Of a stretch of 64,000 nt of DNA, positions 19,597 to 27,938 are shown piece by piece. Positions within the stretch are counted from its first letter, which is position 1. Each line of letters begins with the position of its first letter. The translations under genes and the position numbers were made by a program. The stretch is from Methylopila sp. M107. Lineage in GTDB: Bacteria; Pseudomonadota; Alphaproteobacteria; Rhizobiales; Methylopilaceae. The notes below the pieces were generated by a model, which was given only the letters and a program-made list of their open reading frames with translations, searched no databases and had not been told where the DNA came from. The stretch spans positions 3,723,039 through 3,787,038 of the forward strand of contig NZ_ARWB01000001.1 in assembly GCF_000384475.1 (NCBI RefSeq). Direction: 5' to 3'.

Positions 19597-19857
19597 GGGC
19601 GTGTGGACCTTTGCCTGTCTGGAGATGTTCGAAGTTCCGCCGAGGAACTAGCCGATGGTGCGACGCAGCGCAATGTCGCTCACCGACATGGCTGGGGCTT
19701 TATTGGTCGGGGGCTGACAAAACGGGGTTGTGAAGGTAATCCGATGCGACAAACTGGCCGTACGATCTTTACCGGATTTATGGTGGCGTGCGATCTCTAA
19801 AAAATCACAACGGAGAATGCGCGTGATATTAAGCATGCGCACAATTCGATAGCGGGG

Positions 19858-20598
19858 ATGATGATGACCGACATGACGGCTGAAAGCTCCGCGCGGACCG
19901 GATTGCGTCGCCGCGCGCCACGACTGGCGGGCGACACCCGACGCGCGCTGATCGTGGAGGCGGCGTCGCGCTTCTTCGCCGATCAGGGTTTCAGCGGTCC
20001 GACGCGCGATCTCGCGGCGTCGATCGGCGTGACCCAAGCTTTGCTCTACCGCTATTTCGACTCGAAGAGCGATCTGATCGACTCGGTGTTCGCGACCGTC
20101 TTCCAGAGCCGATGGTGCGACGAGGCCGTCGAGCGGTTCGACGCATCGGCCGGCGCGCCGATGGTCGAGCGTCTGGTCGAGGTCTACGAGGCGATGCTGC
20201 CGCGCATGACGCCGATCGCGATCAGGCTGCTGTTCCGCGCCGGTCTCGACGCCTGCTCGGAGCCGGTCAAGGCCAATATCGAGCTGACGCCGCGCTTCAC
20301 GTCCGCTCTCGTCGAAGCCTGGCGCCGCGAGGATCGGCTTCCGTCGCTCGCCGACCGCCCATTGCTCGAGGGCGAGCGGTCGCTGGTTTACGCGATGCAC
20401 GACGCGATGATCATGATTCGGGTCCGCGAACACGTGCTCCAGGCGGTCCGGCGGATGTCGGATTCGGATCAAATCCGCCAAGTGGCGGAGACGCAGGACG
20501 CAGGCGTCCGCGCCGTGATGCGGCGGCTGCATGACGGCGAGGCGAGCGACGCTCGTCTGTCGGAAGCCGGCGACCAGGACGAGCTGGCGGCGGCCTGA
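19858..20598 (+). CDS. TetR-family transcriptional regulator
   Basis: A 246-residue regulator. The N-terminal helix-turn-helix is clear: RRALIVEAASRFFADQGF then PTRDLAASIGVTQALLYRYF, with the typical DSKSDLIDSVF. The C-terminal ligand domain is not recognisable. Three ATGs stand nearly in tandem (19858, 19861, 19864), so the exact start is open. It is transcribed away from sdhC across a comparatively AT-rich 261-base gap and could control that operon or itself; no palindromic operator was identified with confidence. Confidence 0.9.
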   Translation: MMMTDMTAESSARTGLRRRAPRLAGDTRRALIVEAASRFFADQGFSGPTRDLAASIGVTQALLYRYFDSKSDLIDSVFATVFQSRWCDEAVERFDASAGAPMVERLVEVYEAMLPRMTPIAIRLLFRAGLDACSEPVKANIELTPRFTSALVEAWRREDRLPSLADRPLLEGERSLVYAMHDAMIMIRVREHVLQAVRRMSDSDQIRQVAETQDAGVRAVMRRLHDGEASDARLSEAGDQDELAAA

Positions 20599-20881
20599 CG
20601 GTCGCCGTTTCCGGAGTTCGTTGCGCCCGCGACGGGCGTTTCAGCAACGCCGCAGTGACGTCGCCCTGTCTTCATTTCGCGGGCGTTCGCCGAGGCGTTT
20701 CGCTCGACCCGAGGCGCGAAGCGCCGGCTGGAAGTCGTCTAAAAATATAAATCCGTCGTAAGAAGAAAAAGGCCTGGCTGAACTGATCCTCCTCACATCT
20801 GGCGTCGTAGTCGCTTCATGAGCTGCACGAAAATCGGTGCTGCGTTCTCAGAAAAAGACAGTCACCAGGGAGGAATGGCGC

Positions 20882-21787
20882 ATGAACGCCATGATGCAAG
20901 ATCACGTGCAGACTGATGGTCGACTTATCAAGCCCGACTGGTCAGCGGGCCGGCGGGCGTTTCTGCGCAATTGCGGCCTCGCGGCTGCAGGCGCCGCGGC
21001 CCTGAATCTGACCGGCGGCGCCGCGCCGGCCGCCGCCGCGGCGGTGACGGACGCCGACGTTCTCAATTTTGCGCTGAACCTCGAATATCTCGAGGCCGAG
21101 TTCTACCTTCGCGCCGTCAGCGGCAAGGGATTGGAAGACGGAGACGTCGGCGGGACCGGCGCGGCCGGACCGGTCGTCGGCGGCAAGAAGGTCAAGTTCG
21201 ACAGCAAGGCGATCAAGCTCTACGCCGAAGAAATCGCGGGCGACGAGCTTGCGCATGTCCGCTTCCTGCGCGCAGGGCTCGGCGACGGCGCGGTCGCGCG
21301 TCCCAAGATCAACCTGACGAAGAGCTTCGAGGCCGCCGCTCTGGCCGCCGGCCTGATCTCGGAAGGCCAGAAATTCGACGCCTTCGGCAACGAGACGAAC
21401 TTCCTGCTCGCCTCCTTCATCTTCGAGGACGTCGGCGTCACGGCCTACAAGGGCGCGGCGCCGCTCCTGACCAACAAGGCGTTTCTCGAAGCCGCGGCCG
21501 GCATCCTCGCCGTCGAGGCCTATCACGCCGGGATCATCCGGACGCTGCTCTACCAGCAGGGCCTGTTCAAGGAAGCCAAGGCGATCTCGGGCGCGCGCGA
21601 TTCGCTCGACGGCGACTCTGATCTCGATCAGGGAATCGGCGACAAGAAGAAGGCCAATCTGGTCCCCACCGACGACAACGGCGTCGCGTTCAGCCGCTCC
21701 GTTCCGCAGGTGAAGTCGATCGTCTTCCTCGGCGGCGACGGCAAGGGCGGCTTCTTCCCGAACGGGATCAACGGCGCCTTCGCCTGA
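20882..21787 (+). CDS. Tat-exported ferritin-like protein
   Basis: A 301-residue protein with a twin-arginine-like leader (GRRAFLRNCGLAAAGAAALNL) and a ferritin-2 type four-helix core. The candidate metal ligands are in LNLEYLEAEFYL, EEIAGDELAHVRFL, FIFEDVGVTAYKG and AVEAYHAGIIRTLL, the spaced Glu/His pattern of this family (related to desiccation-associated PCC13-62 proteins). The start at 20882 follows a strong GGGAGGA. It is probably periplasmic; a role in iron handling or stress protection is inference. An upstream 283-base gap and a downstream terminator make it a single-gene unit. Confidence 0.9.
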   Translation: MNAMMQDHVQTDGRLIKPDWSAGRRAFLRNCGLAAAGAAALNLTGGAAPAAAAAVTDADVLNFALNLEYLEAEFYLRAVSGKGLEDGDVGGTGAAGPVVGGKKVKFDSKAIKLYAEEIAGDELAHVRFLRAGLGDGAVARPKINLTKSFEAAALAAGLISEGQKFDAFGNETNFLLASFIFEDVGVTAYKGAAPLLTNKAFLEAAAGILAVEAYHAGIIRTLLYQQGLFKEAKAISGARDSLDGDSDLDQGIGDKKKANLVPTDDNGVAFSRSVPQVKSIVFLGGDGKGGFFPNGINGAFA

Positions 21788-21803
21788 GCGACGCCGCATC
21801 GAC

Positions 21804-21838
21804 GACGGGCCGCGGGGAAACCCCCGCGGCCCGTCGTT
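21804..21838. terminator. Bidirectional terminator between ferritin-like gene and mesaconyl-CoA hydratase
   Basis: CGACGGGCCGCGGGG-AAAC-CCCCGCGGCCCGTCG, a 15-bp stem followed by TTAT. Both flanking genes converge on it. Confidence 0.88.
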
Positions 21839-21841
21839 ATG

Positions 21842-22885
21842 TCAGCGCGGGACCAGCAGCCAGAGGTCGAGGTCGAGCACGACGGCCGGGTGGTCCTTGC
21901 CGTCCTCGCCGGTCCGCGGGAAATCGCCCGGCGTGTGGTTTTTGAAGCCGGTCATGCGCACGCGCAGCGCGCCGACGTCGTCGCGGCCGGGGAGCTTCTG
22001 CTTGTCGAGGATTTCCGACCAGGCGTAGAGCGTGTCGCCCGCGAAGATCGGCGCGACATGGCGCCCGCCATTGACGCCGGCGACGTGGAAGGCGTTTTCG
22101 AGCCCGTTGTAGCTGAGCGACCGGGCGAGGCTGATGACGTGGCCGCCATAGACCAGCCGGCGGCCGATCTTGCTCGACTTCTGGGCGAAGGCGTCGAAGT
22201 GAACTTTTGCGGTGTTCTGCCAGAGCCGGGTCGCGAGCTGGTGCTCGGATTCTTCCACCGTCATGCCGTCGACATGGTCGATCTTCTCGCCGACCGTGAA
22301 GTCGTCGAAGCGGCGGGCGGAGCCGGCCTCGTCATTGTCCCACTTGTCGAGATCGATGCGCGGGCAGGCGGCGCCGAGCTCGGACGGATCGACGACGGTC
22401 GGCAGATCCGGCACGACCGTCTCCTGGATCGGCCGCCCGCCCTGGACGCGCACCAGAACCCAGCGGACATATTCGAGCACCGGCGCGCCGTCCGCGCGCT
22501 TGCCGCTGGTCTTGACCCAGACGACGCCGGCGTCGCCCTTCGAGGTCGGGCGCACGCCGATCACCTCCGAGGTCGAGACCAGCGTGTCGCCGGGATAGAC
22601 CGGCCGTAAGAAGCGGCCCGCCGCATAGCCGAGATTGGCGAAGGCGTTGAGCGAGACGTCCGGCACCGTCTTGCCGAACACGACATGGAAGGTGATCAGG
22701 TCGTCGACGGGGCTTCGCGGATAGCCGACGCCGCGCGCGAAGGCGTCGGACGACTGCACCACGAAGCGGTTGCCGTAGAGCGCCTGGTTCAGCGCCACGT
22801 CGCCGACCGTGACGGTGCGCGGCGTCGCGTGACGGATCACGTCGCCGACGATGAAGTCCTCGAAAAACCGACCAGCTCCCGCCAT
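21842..22885 (-). CDS. Mesaconyl-CoA hydratase (MaoC family)
   Basis: A 347-residue double-hotdog MaoC protein that matches the mesaconyl-CoA (beta-methylmalyl-CoA) hydratase of the ethylmalonyl-CoA pathway (called mch, mcd or meaC in different species). Diagnostic segments: GRFFEDFIVGD, DVALNQALYGNRF, FHVVFGKTVPDVSLNA and NLGYAEGRFL-like NLGYAAGRFLRPVYPGDT. The second half has the hydratase-type YGGHVISLARSL. It makes 2-methylmalyl-CoA from mesaconyl-CoA in glyoxylate regeneration. The start is placed at 22885 because homology begins at MAGAGRFFED; a longer upstream frame is not conserved in character. It ends at the shared terminator. Confidence 0.9.
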   Translation of the reverse strand: MAGAGRFFEDFIVGDVIRHATPRTVTVGDVALNQALYGNRFVVQSSDAFARGVGYPRSPVDDLITFHVVFGKTVPDVSLNAFANLGYAAGRFLRPVYPGDTLVSTSEVIGVRPTSKGDAGVVWVKTSGKRADGAPVLEYVRWVLVRVQGGRPIQETVVPDLPTVVDPSELGAACPRIDLDKWDNDEAGSARRFDDFTVGEKIDHVDGMTVEESEHQLATRLWQNTAKVHFDAFAQKSSKIGRRLVYGGHVISLARSLSYNGLENAFHVAGVNGGRHVAPIFAGDTLYAWSEILDKQKLPGRDDVGALRVRMTGFKNHTPGDFPRTGEDGKDHPAVVLDLDLWLLVPR

Positions 22886-23096
22886 CAGCGCGCTCCGCAA
22901 AAAGTCTGTTGTGCGGCGCAGTAGATGGCACGGCCGGGCGCGCCCGGCGACATCGACATTCGCCGCACGCCCTTTCCGGATGGTGAAAGCGGCCGAGCGA
23001 TTACAACATTTTCGTTTCACGCGGCTTTCAAGGGCGGCATGCCAATGTCCCTTCGTCGGAGCCGGAACGACCGGCCCGCGCGCATCGGGGAACTTC

Positions 23097-23858
23097 ATGT
23101 CGCATCTCGAGCCGGCCCAAGAGCATCGCGAAACCTTTGCGGCCCATGACGGCGTCGAAATCGTCGACAGGGCCCGCCTCGCCTTGGCCCACGAGCGCGC
23201 CGGCCGGTATCGCGAGGCCTGGGCCCAGTGGGAGTTTCTTCGCGGCGCCAATCCCGGCCGGGTCGACTGGAACGCGCCGCTCGCCGCGAGCTATCTGCGC
23301 TACGCCTTCGACTGGACCTCGGACGGCGGCGAAGGTTCGCTCGAGGAGGTCGAGGCGGCGCTGCTGCGCGGCGTCTCGATCCTCACCATCGATCTCGCGG
23401 ACAACGCCGACGACGTCGCCCGCCTGCTGCTGATCGCCCGCGCCTGCGAGCAGCGCTGCCTGCTGCGGGCTTTCGGGGAGGGCTGGACGCGCGGCGCCCG
23501 CGCCTCGCTCGATTCCGGGATCGCGCCGCGCGTCACGGGAAGCCGGCGTCAGGTGCTGGCCGCCGGCGTCGCCGCGACGACGGCGCTCGATCTGGTGGCG
23601 ATCTCGGCGCCGTCGCTCGCCTCGATCTCCGCCGATCTCGCCCAGAGCTGCCTCAGGCTCTCGACCGCGCTCTACGCCGCCGGCGCCGCCGACGAGGCGC
23701 GCGGGCTGGAACTCAGGGCCGAGGCCGTGCTCAAGGGTCCGGTTCCGGGCCCCGCGGAACGCCGGGCGATGCTGTTCGCCGTCGAGGGCGGGGCAGGCGA
23801 CGCGCCGACGCCGCCGCGCCGGCCGGCGCTGCGGCTCGTCACCAATCCGACAGCGTGA
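23097..23858 (+). CDS. Hypothetical protein
   Basis: A 253-residue protein that I do not recognise. It has helical, Ala/Leu/Arg-rich character (RARLALAHERAGRYREAWAQ, LAGVAATTALDLVAI-like segments) that recalls repeat-containing helical proteins but no clear TPR pattern. No signal peptide. The ATG at 23097 is preceded by GGGGA. Codon use matches its neighbours, with strong third-position GC, which supports it being real. Its 3' end overlaps the convergent DUF1737 gene by 20 bases. Confidence 0.65.
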   Translation: MSHLEPAQEHRETFAAHDGVEIVDRARLALAHERAGRYREAWAQWEFLRGANPGRVDWNAPLAASYLRYAFDWTSDGGEGSLEEVEAALLRGVSILTIDLADNADDVARLLLIARACEQRCLLRAFGEGWTRGARASLDSGIAPRVTGSRRQVLAAGVAATTALDLVAISAPSLASISADLAQSCLRLSTALYAAGAADEARGLELRAEAVLKGPVPGPAERRAMLFAVEGGAGDAPTPPRRPALRLVTNPTA

Positions 23859-24045
23859 CGTCCTCGGACCACTCGACGTCCGGAACCTCCTTCGTGATCG
23901 CCTGCCCGCAGATCACGGTCTTCTTCTCGGGGTCGTAGGTCAGCGTCGGGTCGCCCGCGAGGCTCCAGCCCTTGTTGAGCGCCCCAGAGACACGCTTGCA
24001 GAAGGCCACGTTGTCGGGGCCGGTGAGGTATCGGTAAAGCTTCAC
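23839..24045 (-). CDS. DUF1737-family protein
   Basis: A 68-residue protein beginning with GTG (VKLYRYLTGPDNVAFCKRVS). The pattern RYLTGPD...FC.+V...LNKGW.L.G.PT followed by CGQAITKEV is that of DUF1737, a small family of unknown function. It is the last of five closely spaced minus-strand genes headed by asd. Homology and the length of family members decide the GTG start; a longer in-frame extension upstream only shadows the SH3 gene. Confidence 0.85.
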   Translation of the reverse strand: MKLYRYLTGPDNVAFCKRVSGALNKGWSLAGDPTLTYDPEKKTVICGQAITKEVPDVEWSEDVTLSDW

Positions 24046-24062
24046 GACGCGTCCTTTGAGGC

Positions 24063-24656
24063 CTAACGGCAGATGGTGACCTGGTTCGAGCACAGCCGCG
24101 TCGCCCAGCCCTTGACGGTCTTTCCGCGAAACTCGCCCTCGACCTCGGCCCATTCGCCCTTGCAGGCGAAGATTTTCGACACCTCCAGCCGGTCGACCTT
24201 GCCGGCGGGGCTGCTCGAATTCGGGCTGTAGAGCGTCGCGGTCGGCTTGGCGGTCGGGGAGGGCGCGCTCCGCAGCACGACGTCCTGAACGTCGGTTCCG
24301 GCGAGCGTTCCCGAAACCCAGCCCTTGCCCTCGAAGACCGGTCCGGCCTTTTCGGCTTCGCCATAGTCGCGGAAGAAAGCGCGCTCGATCAGCAGCCAGC
24401 CGTCCTTCGAGCCGACGACGCGCATCTCGACCTCGAAGCTTTCGCCATCCTGCGACCGACTGTTTTCGAGCTTTGTCACCACGGCGGCTTTGCCCGAGGG
24501 GCTGGCGCGGACGTTCAGCCCGTTCGGGTCGTCGTCGAGCGAATAGACGTCGATCGCGCACGGCGTCGCGCCGGCCATGTCTACGGGGGTCTCGGCGGCG
24601 AGCGCGTCGCTGCAGAGCATCGCCAAGAACGTCAGCCCAACCCCTAACCGGCGCAT
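24063..24656 (-). CDS. Secreted SH3-like domain protein
   Basis: A 197-residue exported protein with a signal peptide (LGVGLTFLAMLCSDALA, cut before AETP). Two bacterial SH3-like modules are suggested: GLNVRASPSGKAAVV with VGSKDGWLLIE, and DVVLRSAPSPTAKPTATL with CKGEWAEVEGEFRGKTVKGWA. Such domains usually bind cell-wall or protein ligands in the periplasm. Cysteines near the end (FACKGEW, LCSNQVTICR) could form disulfides. It is the fourth gene of the asd operon, 13 bases after the 40-residue gene. Confidence 0.8.
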   Translation of the reverse strand: MRRLGVGLTFLAMLCSDALAAETPVDMAGATPCAIDVYSLDDDPNGLNVRASPSGKAAVVTKLENSRSQDGESFEVEMRVVGSKDGWLLIERAFFRDYGEAEKAGPVFEGKGWVSGTLAGTDVQDVVLRSAPSPTAKPTATLYSPNSSSPAGKVDRLEVSKIFACKGEWAEVEGEFRGKTVKGWATRLCSNQVTICR

Positions 24657-24669
24657 GCGTCGAAGGCGC

Positions 24670-24792
24670 TCAGCCCCGCTTGCCGTACTTGCGGTCGAAC
24701 TGGGCGGCGGTGTAGCGCGCGTAGAAATATCCCGCCGCGGCGATGATCAGCCCGCCGATCGGCACGCCCCATTCGATCCAGACAGGTCCCAT
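24670..24792 (-). CDS. 40-residue single-pass membrane protein
   Basis: MGPVWIEWGVPIGGLIIAAA begins a peptide with one membrane span, followed by a basic cytoplasmic tail (DRKYGKRG). It starts 4 bases after the stop of the 79-residue gene and ends 13 bases before the SH3 gene. I do not recognise it. The tight packing on both sides is the main evidence that it is a gene. Confidence 0.55.
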   Translation of the reverse strand: MGPVWIEWGVPIGGLIIAAAGYFYARYTAAQFDRKYGKRG

Positions 24793-24796
24793 GACG

Positions 24797-25036
24797 CTAG
24801 TCCTCGCTATGCAGGACGCCAAGCACCCCTTGCGCAGCAAAATGTAAGACGACTGCGACCGCAATCCAAGCCAATGACGCGAATGTGGCCGACCCGGACA
24901 CGATCGGCACCAGCACAGCGACGCCGACAGTCGTCATGCCGAGCGTGTTCATCGTCGTCGCCGCGAGCTTCAGCCGCTCATTGGCGCGTTTCGCCCGAAG
25001 GCGCCGTTCGACGTCTTCGGGCGTAAGCTCCGCCAT
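24797..25036 (-). CDS. Small two-span membrane protein
   Basis: A 79-residue protein: a charged N-terminal helix (TPEDVERRLRAKRANERLKL) followed by two hydrophobic segments (TTMNTLGMTTVGVAVLVPIV and SLAWIAVAVVLHFAAQGVL). No named family. It begins 7 bases after asd on the same strand, so the two are very likely co-transcribed. Confidence 0.75.
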   Translation of the reverse strand: MAELTPEDVERRLRAKRANERLKLAATTMNTLGMTTVGVAVLVPIVSGSATFASLAWIAVAVVLHFAAQGVLGVLHSED

Positions 25037-25043
25037 TCAGGCG

Positions 25044-26075
25044 TCAGGCCGCCTGCTTCAGCAGGCCGCGATTGGCGAGGCATTCGGCGATCTGCACCGC
25101 GTTCAGCGCCGCGCCCTTGCGCAGGTTGTCGGAGACGCACCAGAGCACGAGGCCGTTGTCGACCGTCGGGTCCTCGCGGATGCGGCTGATATAGGTCGCG
25201 AAATCGCCGACGCATTCGACCGGCGTCACGTAGCCGCCGGGCTCGCGCTTGTCGACGACCAGGATGCCGGGCGCCTCGCGGAGAATGTCGCGCGCCTCGT
25301 CGGCCGAGATCGGGTTCTCGAACTCGATGTTGACGGCCTCCGAATGGCCGACGAACACCGGCACGCGCACGCAGGTCGCGGTCAGCTTGATCTTGGGGTC
25401 GAGGATCTTCTTCGTCTCCGCCACCATCTTCCATTCCTCCTTCGTGAAACCGTCCTCCATGAAGACGTCGATGTGGGGAATGACGTTGAACGCGATCTGC
25501 TTCGGGAACTTGCCGCCGTCGTGCTCGGGGGCCTGGTTCACATAGATGCCCTTGGTCTGGTTCCAGAGCTCGTCCATCGCGTCCTTGCCCGCGCCCGAAA
25601 CCGACTGGTAGGTCGAGACCACGACGCGCGTGATCTTGGCCGCGTCGTGCAGCGGCTTCAGCGCGACGACGAGCTGGGCGGTCGAGCAGTTCGGGTTCGC
25701 GATGATGCCCTTCTTCGTGTAGCCCGCGACCGCGTCGGCGTTCACTTCCGGCACGACCAGCGGCACGTCCGGGTCCATCCGCCAGACGGACGAATTGTCG
25801 ATCACGATCGCGCCCTGGGCCGCGATCTTCGGGCTCCACTCCTTCGAGACCTCGCCGCCGGCCGACATCAGGCAGATGTCGATCTTGGAGAAGTCGAAGG
25901 TCGCGAGATCCTTGCACTTCAGGGTTTTGTCGCCGAATGAGACTTCCGTGCCGAGGCTCCGGCGCGAGGCCAGCGCGACGAGCTCGTCGACCGGGAATTC
26001 CCGCTCGTCGAGGATGTTCAGCATCTCGCGGCCCACATTGCCCGTGGCGCCGACGATGGCGATCCGATAGCCCAT
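25044..26075 (-). CDS. asd: Aspartate-semialdehyde dehydrogenase
   Basis: Reduces aspartyl phosphate to aspartate semialdehyde for Lys, Met, Thr and diaminopimelate synthesis. 343 residues: NADP motif GATGNVGREML, the catalytic cysteine in IANPNCSTAQLVVALKPL, and substrate-binding VSTYQSVSGAG and VGHSEAVNIEF. Two ATGs are close (26087 and 26075); 26075 is preferred because GGAG lies 6 bases before it and because family members begin M-G-Y-[KR]-[IV]-A. It heads a five-gene operon of small membrane and exported proteins. Confidence 0.97.
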   Translation of the reverse strand: MGYRIAIVGATGNVGREMLNILDEREFPVDELVALASRRSLGTEVSFGDKTLKCKDLATFDFSKIDICLMSAGGEVSKEWSPKIAAQGAIVIDNSSVWRMDPDVPLVVPEVNADAVAGYTKKGIIANPNCSTAQLVVALKPLHDAAKITRVVVSTYQSVSGAGKDAMDELWNQTKGIYVNQAPEHDGGKFPKQIAFNVIPHIDVFMEDGFTKEEWKMVAETKKILDPKIKLTATCVRVPVFVGHSEAVNIEFENPISADEARDILREAPGILVVDKREPGGYVTPVECVGDFATYISRIREDPTVDNGLVLWCVSDNLRKGAALNAVQIAECLANRGLLKQAA

Positions 26076-26262
26076 TTCAAACTCCATCGGCCGGCGATCT
26101 CGCGAAACGTCGGCCTTCGTCTTTTGACGCGGCGTCATGCCGCGCCGGTTCATGACCCGAAACGCTGAGGATTTCAACGGCGCCGGCCGGCGTCGCCTGC
26201 AACCCTGCCGCCCGTCGGGCGTTGTCTCGAATATGGCGACAAGGCGCCCGGAGATCCGAGAC

Positions 26263-26541
26263 ATGACCCGTTCGAACTCGACCAAGCTCTTCGCCGCCGC
26301 AGTCGTCGCGGCCCTCGGCTTCGTCTCGCTGGCTGCGCCCGCGCTGGCGCAGGACGAAGGCGTTTCGGTGACGGTCCGCAAGGGGCCGAGCTACCTGAAC
26401 ACGCGCACGACGCCCACGCCCGGCTCCGCGACCCGCGCCGCCTACCAGACCAACGCCGCGACCCAGTCGACCACGCCGACCCGCGGCATCGGCTTCGACC
26501 GCTGGCCGCTGCCCTCGAGCTTCGACGGTCCGGGCTACTGA
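26263..26541 (+). CDS. Small secreted protein
   Basis: A 92-residue protein with a good Sec signal (KLFAAAVVAALGFVSLAAPALA, cut before QDEG). The mature peptide of about 65 residues is Thr/Pro-rich, contains VTVRKGPSYLNTRTTPTPG and ends GFDRWPLPSSFDGPGY. No domain recognised. GGAG lies 8 bases before the ATG at 26263. It is transcribed divergently from asd. Confidence 0.75.
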   Translation: MTRSNSTKLFAAAVVAALGFVSLAAPALAQDEGVSVTVRKGPSYLNTRTTPTPGSATRAAYQTNAATQSTTPTRGIGFDRWPLPSSFDGPGY

Positions 26542-26580
26542 GGGGCGCCGCCCTTCTGATCGCAGGGCGTCATCTCCTCT

Positions 26581-26703
26581 CTTGTCCCGGCCTTGAGCCG
26601 GGACGCAGAGCCGTGGCGCATTCCGGATGGGGCGGTCACGGACCGTGATGCGTCTTCCGCACGCTCGGCGCGTCTGGGTCCCGGCTCGGAGGCCGGGACA
26701 AGG
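26581..26703. repeat. Inverted repeat, GTCCCGG type
   Basis: CTTGTCCCGGCCTTGAGCCGGGAC at the left and GTCCCGGCTCGGAGGCCGGGACAAG at the right, about 75 bases apart, each itself a hairpin. A central CACGG/CCGTG palindrome lies between. The architecture is that of family A but the arm sequence differs; no second copy is seen in the window. Confidence 0.75.
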
Positions 26704-27145
26704 AAGAAGGCGCGCCGCTTTGTTCGCCGGGGCGATCTCGCCCGTCGTCGGCATGTTCGCGATGTCAAAGAACCGAGAGAAGCAGGAAGGCGCGGAACGC
26801 CAGGCCACCGCTCATTCCGTAGTCTTCGGATAACCGGTCGCCCGGCGCCCCGCGCGCGGCGTTTCGCATCGGCTGCGGAGGCCACGCTCCGACGTCGGGC
26901 GACCCGTTGGCCCTTCGGTCTCCCAAAGGGGTCCGGACCAGTCCCGCCGCGTTACGGCCCACTGAAGGGCGGCCCCGTCGTAATGCAGGGCGGGCGGCCG
27001 TTTCGCGCCGGGAAAACCATCCCGACGCCGCAGTCCGACGTCCCGGGATCGAAAACTCCGGGGTTTTCGAGCGCAGGCGCCGCCCCCTTCCCGCATGGCC
27101 GGCCGGTCCGGACACGCCTTCCGACGGGAGGAGGTGTTGCGAACA

Positions 27146-27160
27146 GAACATATGAAGAAC
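27146..27160. promoter_or_regulatory. LexA (SOS) box
   Basis: GAACATATGAAGAAC is an exact match to the alphaproteobacterial LexA site GAAC-N7-GAAC, and it is followed by an A as in many known sites. An extra GAAC lies 5 bases before it (27141-27144). No recognised DNA-repair gene starts nearby on either strand. Confidence 0.6.
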
Positions 27161-27222
27161 AGTATGTCAAGGAATTTATTCAGACGCCTCGAAGTCGCCG
27201 CACCCGCGAAGGGACCCTCAGC

Positions 27223-27319
27223 CCGTCATGCCCGGCCGGCAGGCCGGGTATCCACGACATTCTGAAATCGTGGAGCGTTACGCCCAAGTCGTGGATGCCC
27301 GCGAAGGCGGGCATGACGG
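27223..27319. repeat. Dispersed inverted repeat, family A (subtype 3)
   Basis: Outer CCGTCATGCCCGGC / GCGGGCATGACGG with inner ATCCACGACATT and GTCGTGGATGCCC. It shares the GTGGAT inner border with the copies at 14403, 38896 and 53759. Confidence 0.88.
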
Positions 27320-27407
27320 TCGCGGTCGGCGCCCGCCGCCGCGCTCAGATGGCCGAAGTCAGCGCCAATGGGTCGCCGCCGGGCATGACGCGGCGCTGGC
27401 CTTCGCT

Positions 27408-27863
27408 TCAGCGCGCGGTCGATTGCGTCTCGGTCAGGTGCGGCGCCGCGGCGAACACCGCCGTCAGCCGGGCGGCGTCGATCGGCTTGTCCGAACGCAG
27501 TTTTTCGCCGCCATCCTCGCCGATGAGCAGGATCGTGAAGGTCTCGTCCGGAACGTGAAAGGTCCGGCGCAGCTCCGCGCCGTCCTCCTGGTCGGCGCTT
27601 ACGCCTCCGCGGGTGAGGTCCGCCACGTCGCGGCCGGTGACGATCAACACCGGCATGTCGCGGTCGGCGAGTTCGCTTCCGGCCACCTTGAGCCGGCCGA
27701 GCTGGTCGCCCACCTGCCGGTCGCCATGGCGCGGCGCGAAGATGAGTATCGGCCGCGCCTTCTGGCGGTAGGGCTCCAGCCCCGCTCCCTGCGCGGCCAT
27801 GGGCGCGCAGAGGCTCGACAGCGCGAGCAGCGAAGACGACGCGAGTGCGGCGAGGATCTTCAT
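27408..27863 (-). CDS. DUF4174-family exported protein
   Basis: A 151-residue protein with a signal peptide (ILAALASSSLLALSSLCAPM, cleavage near AQGAG). The mature part follows the DUF4174 pattern: RPILIFAPRHGDRQVGDQ, ADRDMPVLIVTG, RRTFHVPDETFTILLIGEDG and KLRSDKPIDAARL. The fold of this family resembles thioredoxin-like proteins, but no CXXC is present and its function is unknown. It lies 75 bases after leuB on the same strand. Confidence 0.82.
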   Translation of the reverse strand: MKILAALASSSLLALSSLCAPMAAQGAGLEPYRQKARPILIFAPRHGDRQVGDQLGRLKVAGSELADRDMPVLIVTGRDVADLTRGGVSADQEDGAELRRTFHVPDETFTILLIGEDGGEKLRSDKPIDAARLTAVFAAAPHLTETQSTAR

Positions 27864-27938
27864 GCCGCCGAATCTGATCCCAGAGCCGCGCGCGTCAATG
27901 CGGCGAAGCGACCACCCCCCGACTGGCCGCCCCCGCAA

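Larger units (their letters stand above)
26542..27407. other. Long non-coding stretch with repeats and an orphan LexA box
   Basis: 866 bases without a convincing gene. It contains a GTCCCGG-type inverted repeat (26581-26703), a GC-rich middle with small hairpins (for example CGAAAACTCCGGGGTTTTCG near 27051-27070), a perfect SOS box (27146-27160), a short AT-rich patch and a family A repeat (27223-27319). Open frames here are long only because of GC content and show no family resemblance. A 33-codon frame (27164-27265) starts right after the SOS box but has no ribosome binding site. Confidence 0.6.

Noticed and set aside
26765-27151. 128-codon minus-strand frame starting near the LexA box
   Set aside because: Proline/arginine/serine-rich without recognisable pattern or ribosome binding site; it spans the hairpin-rich non-coding stretch.
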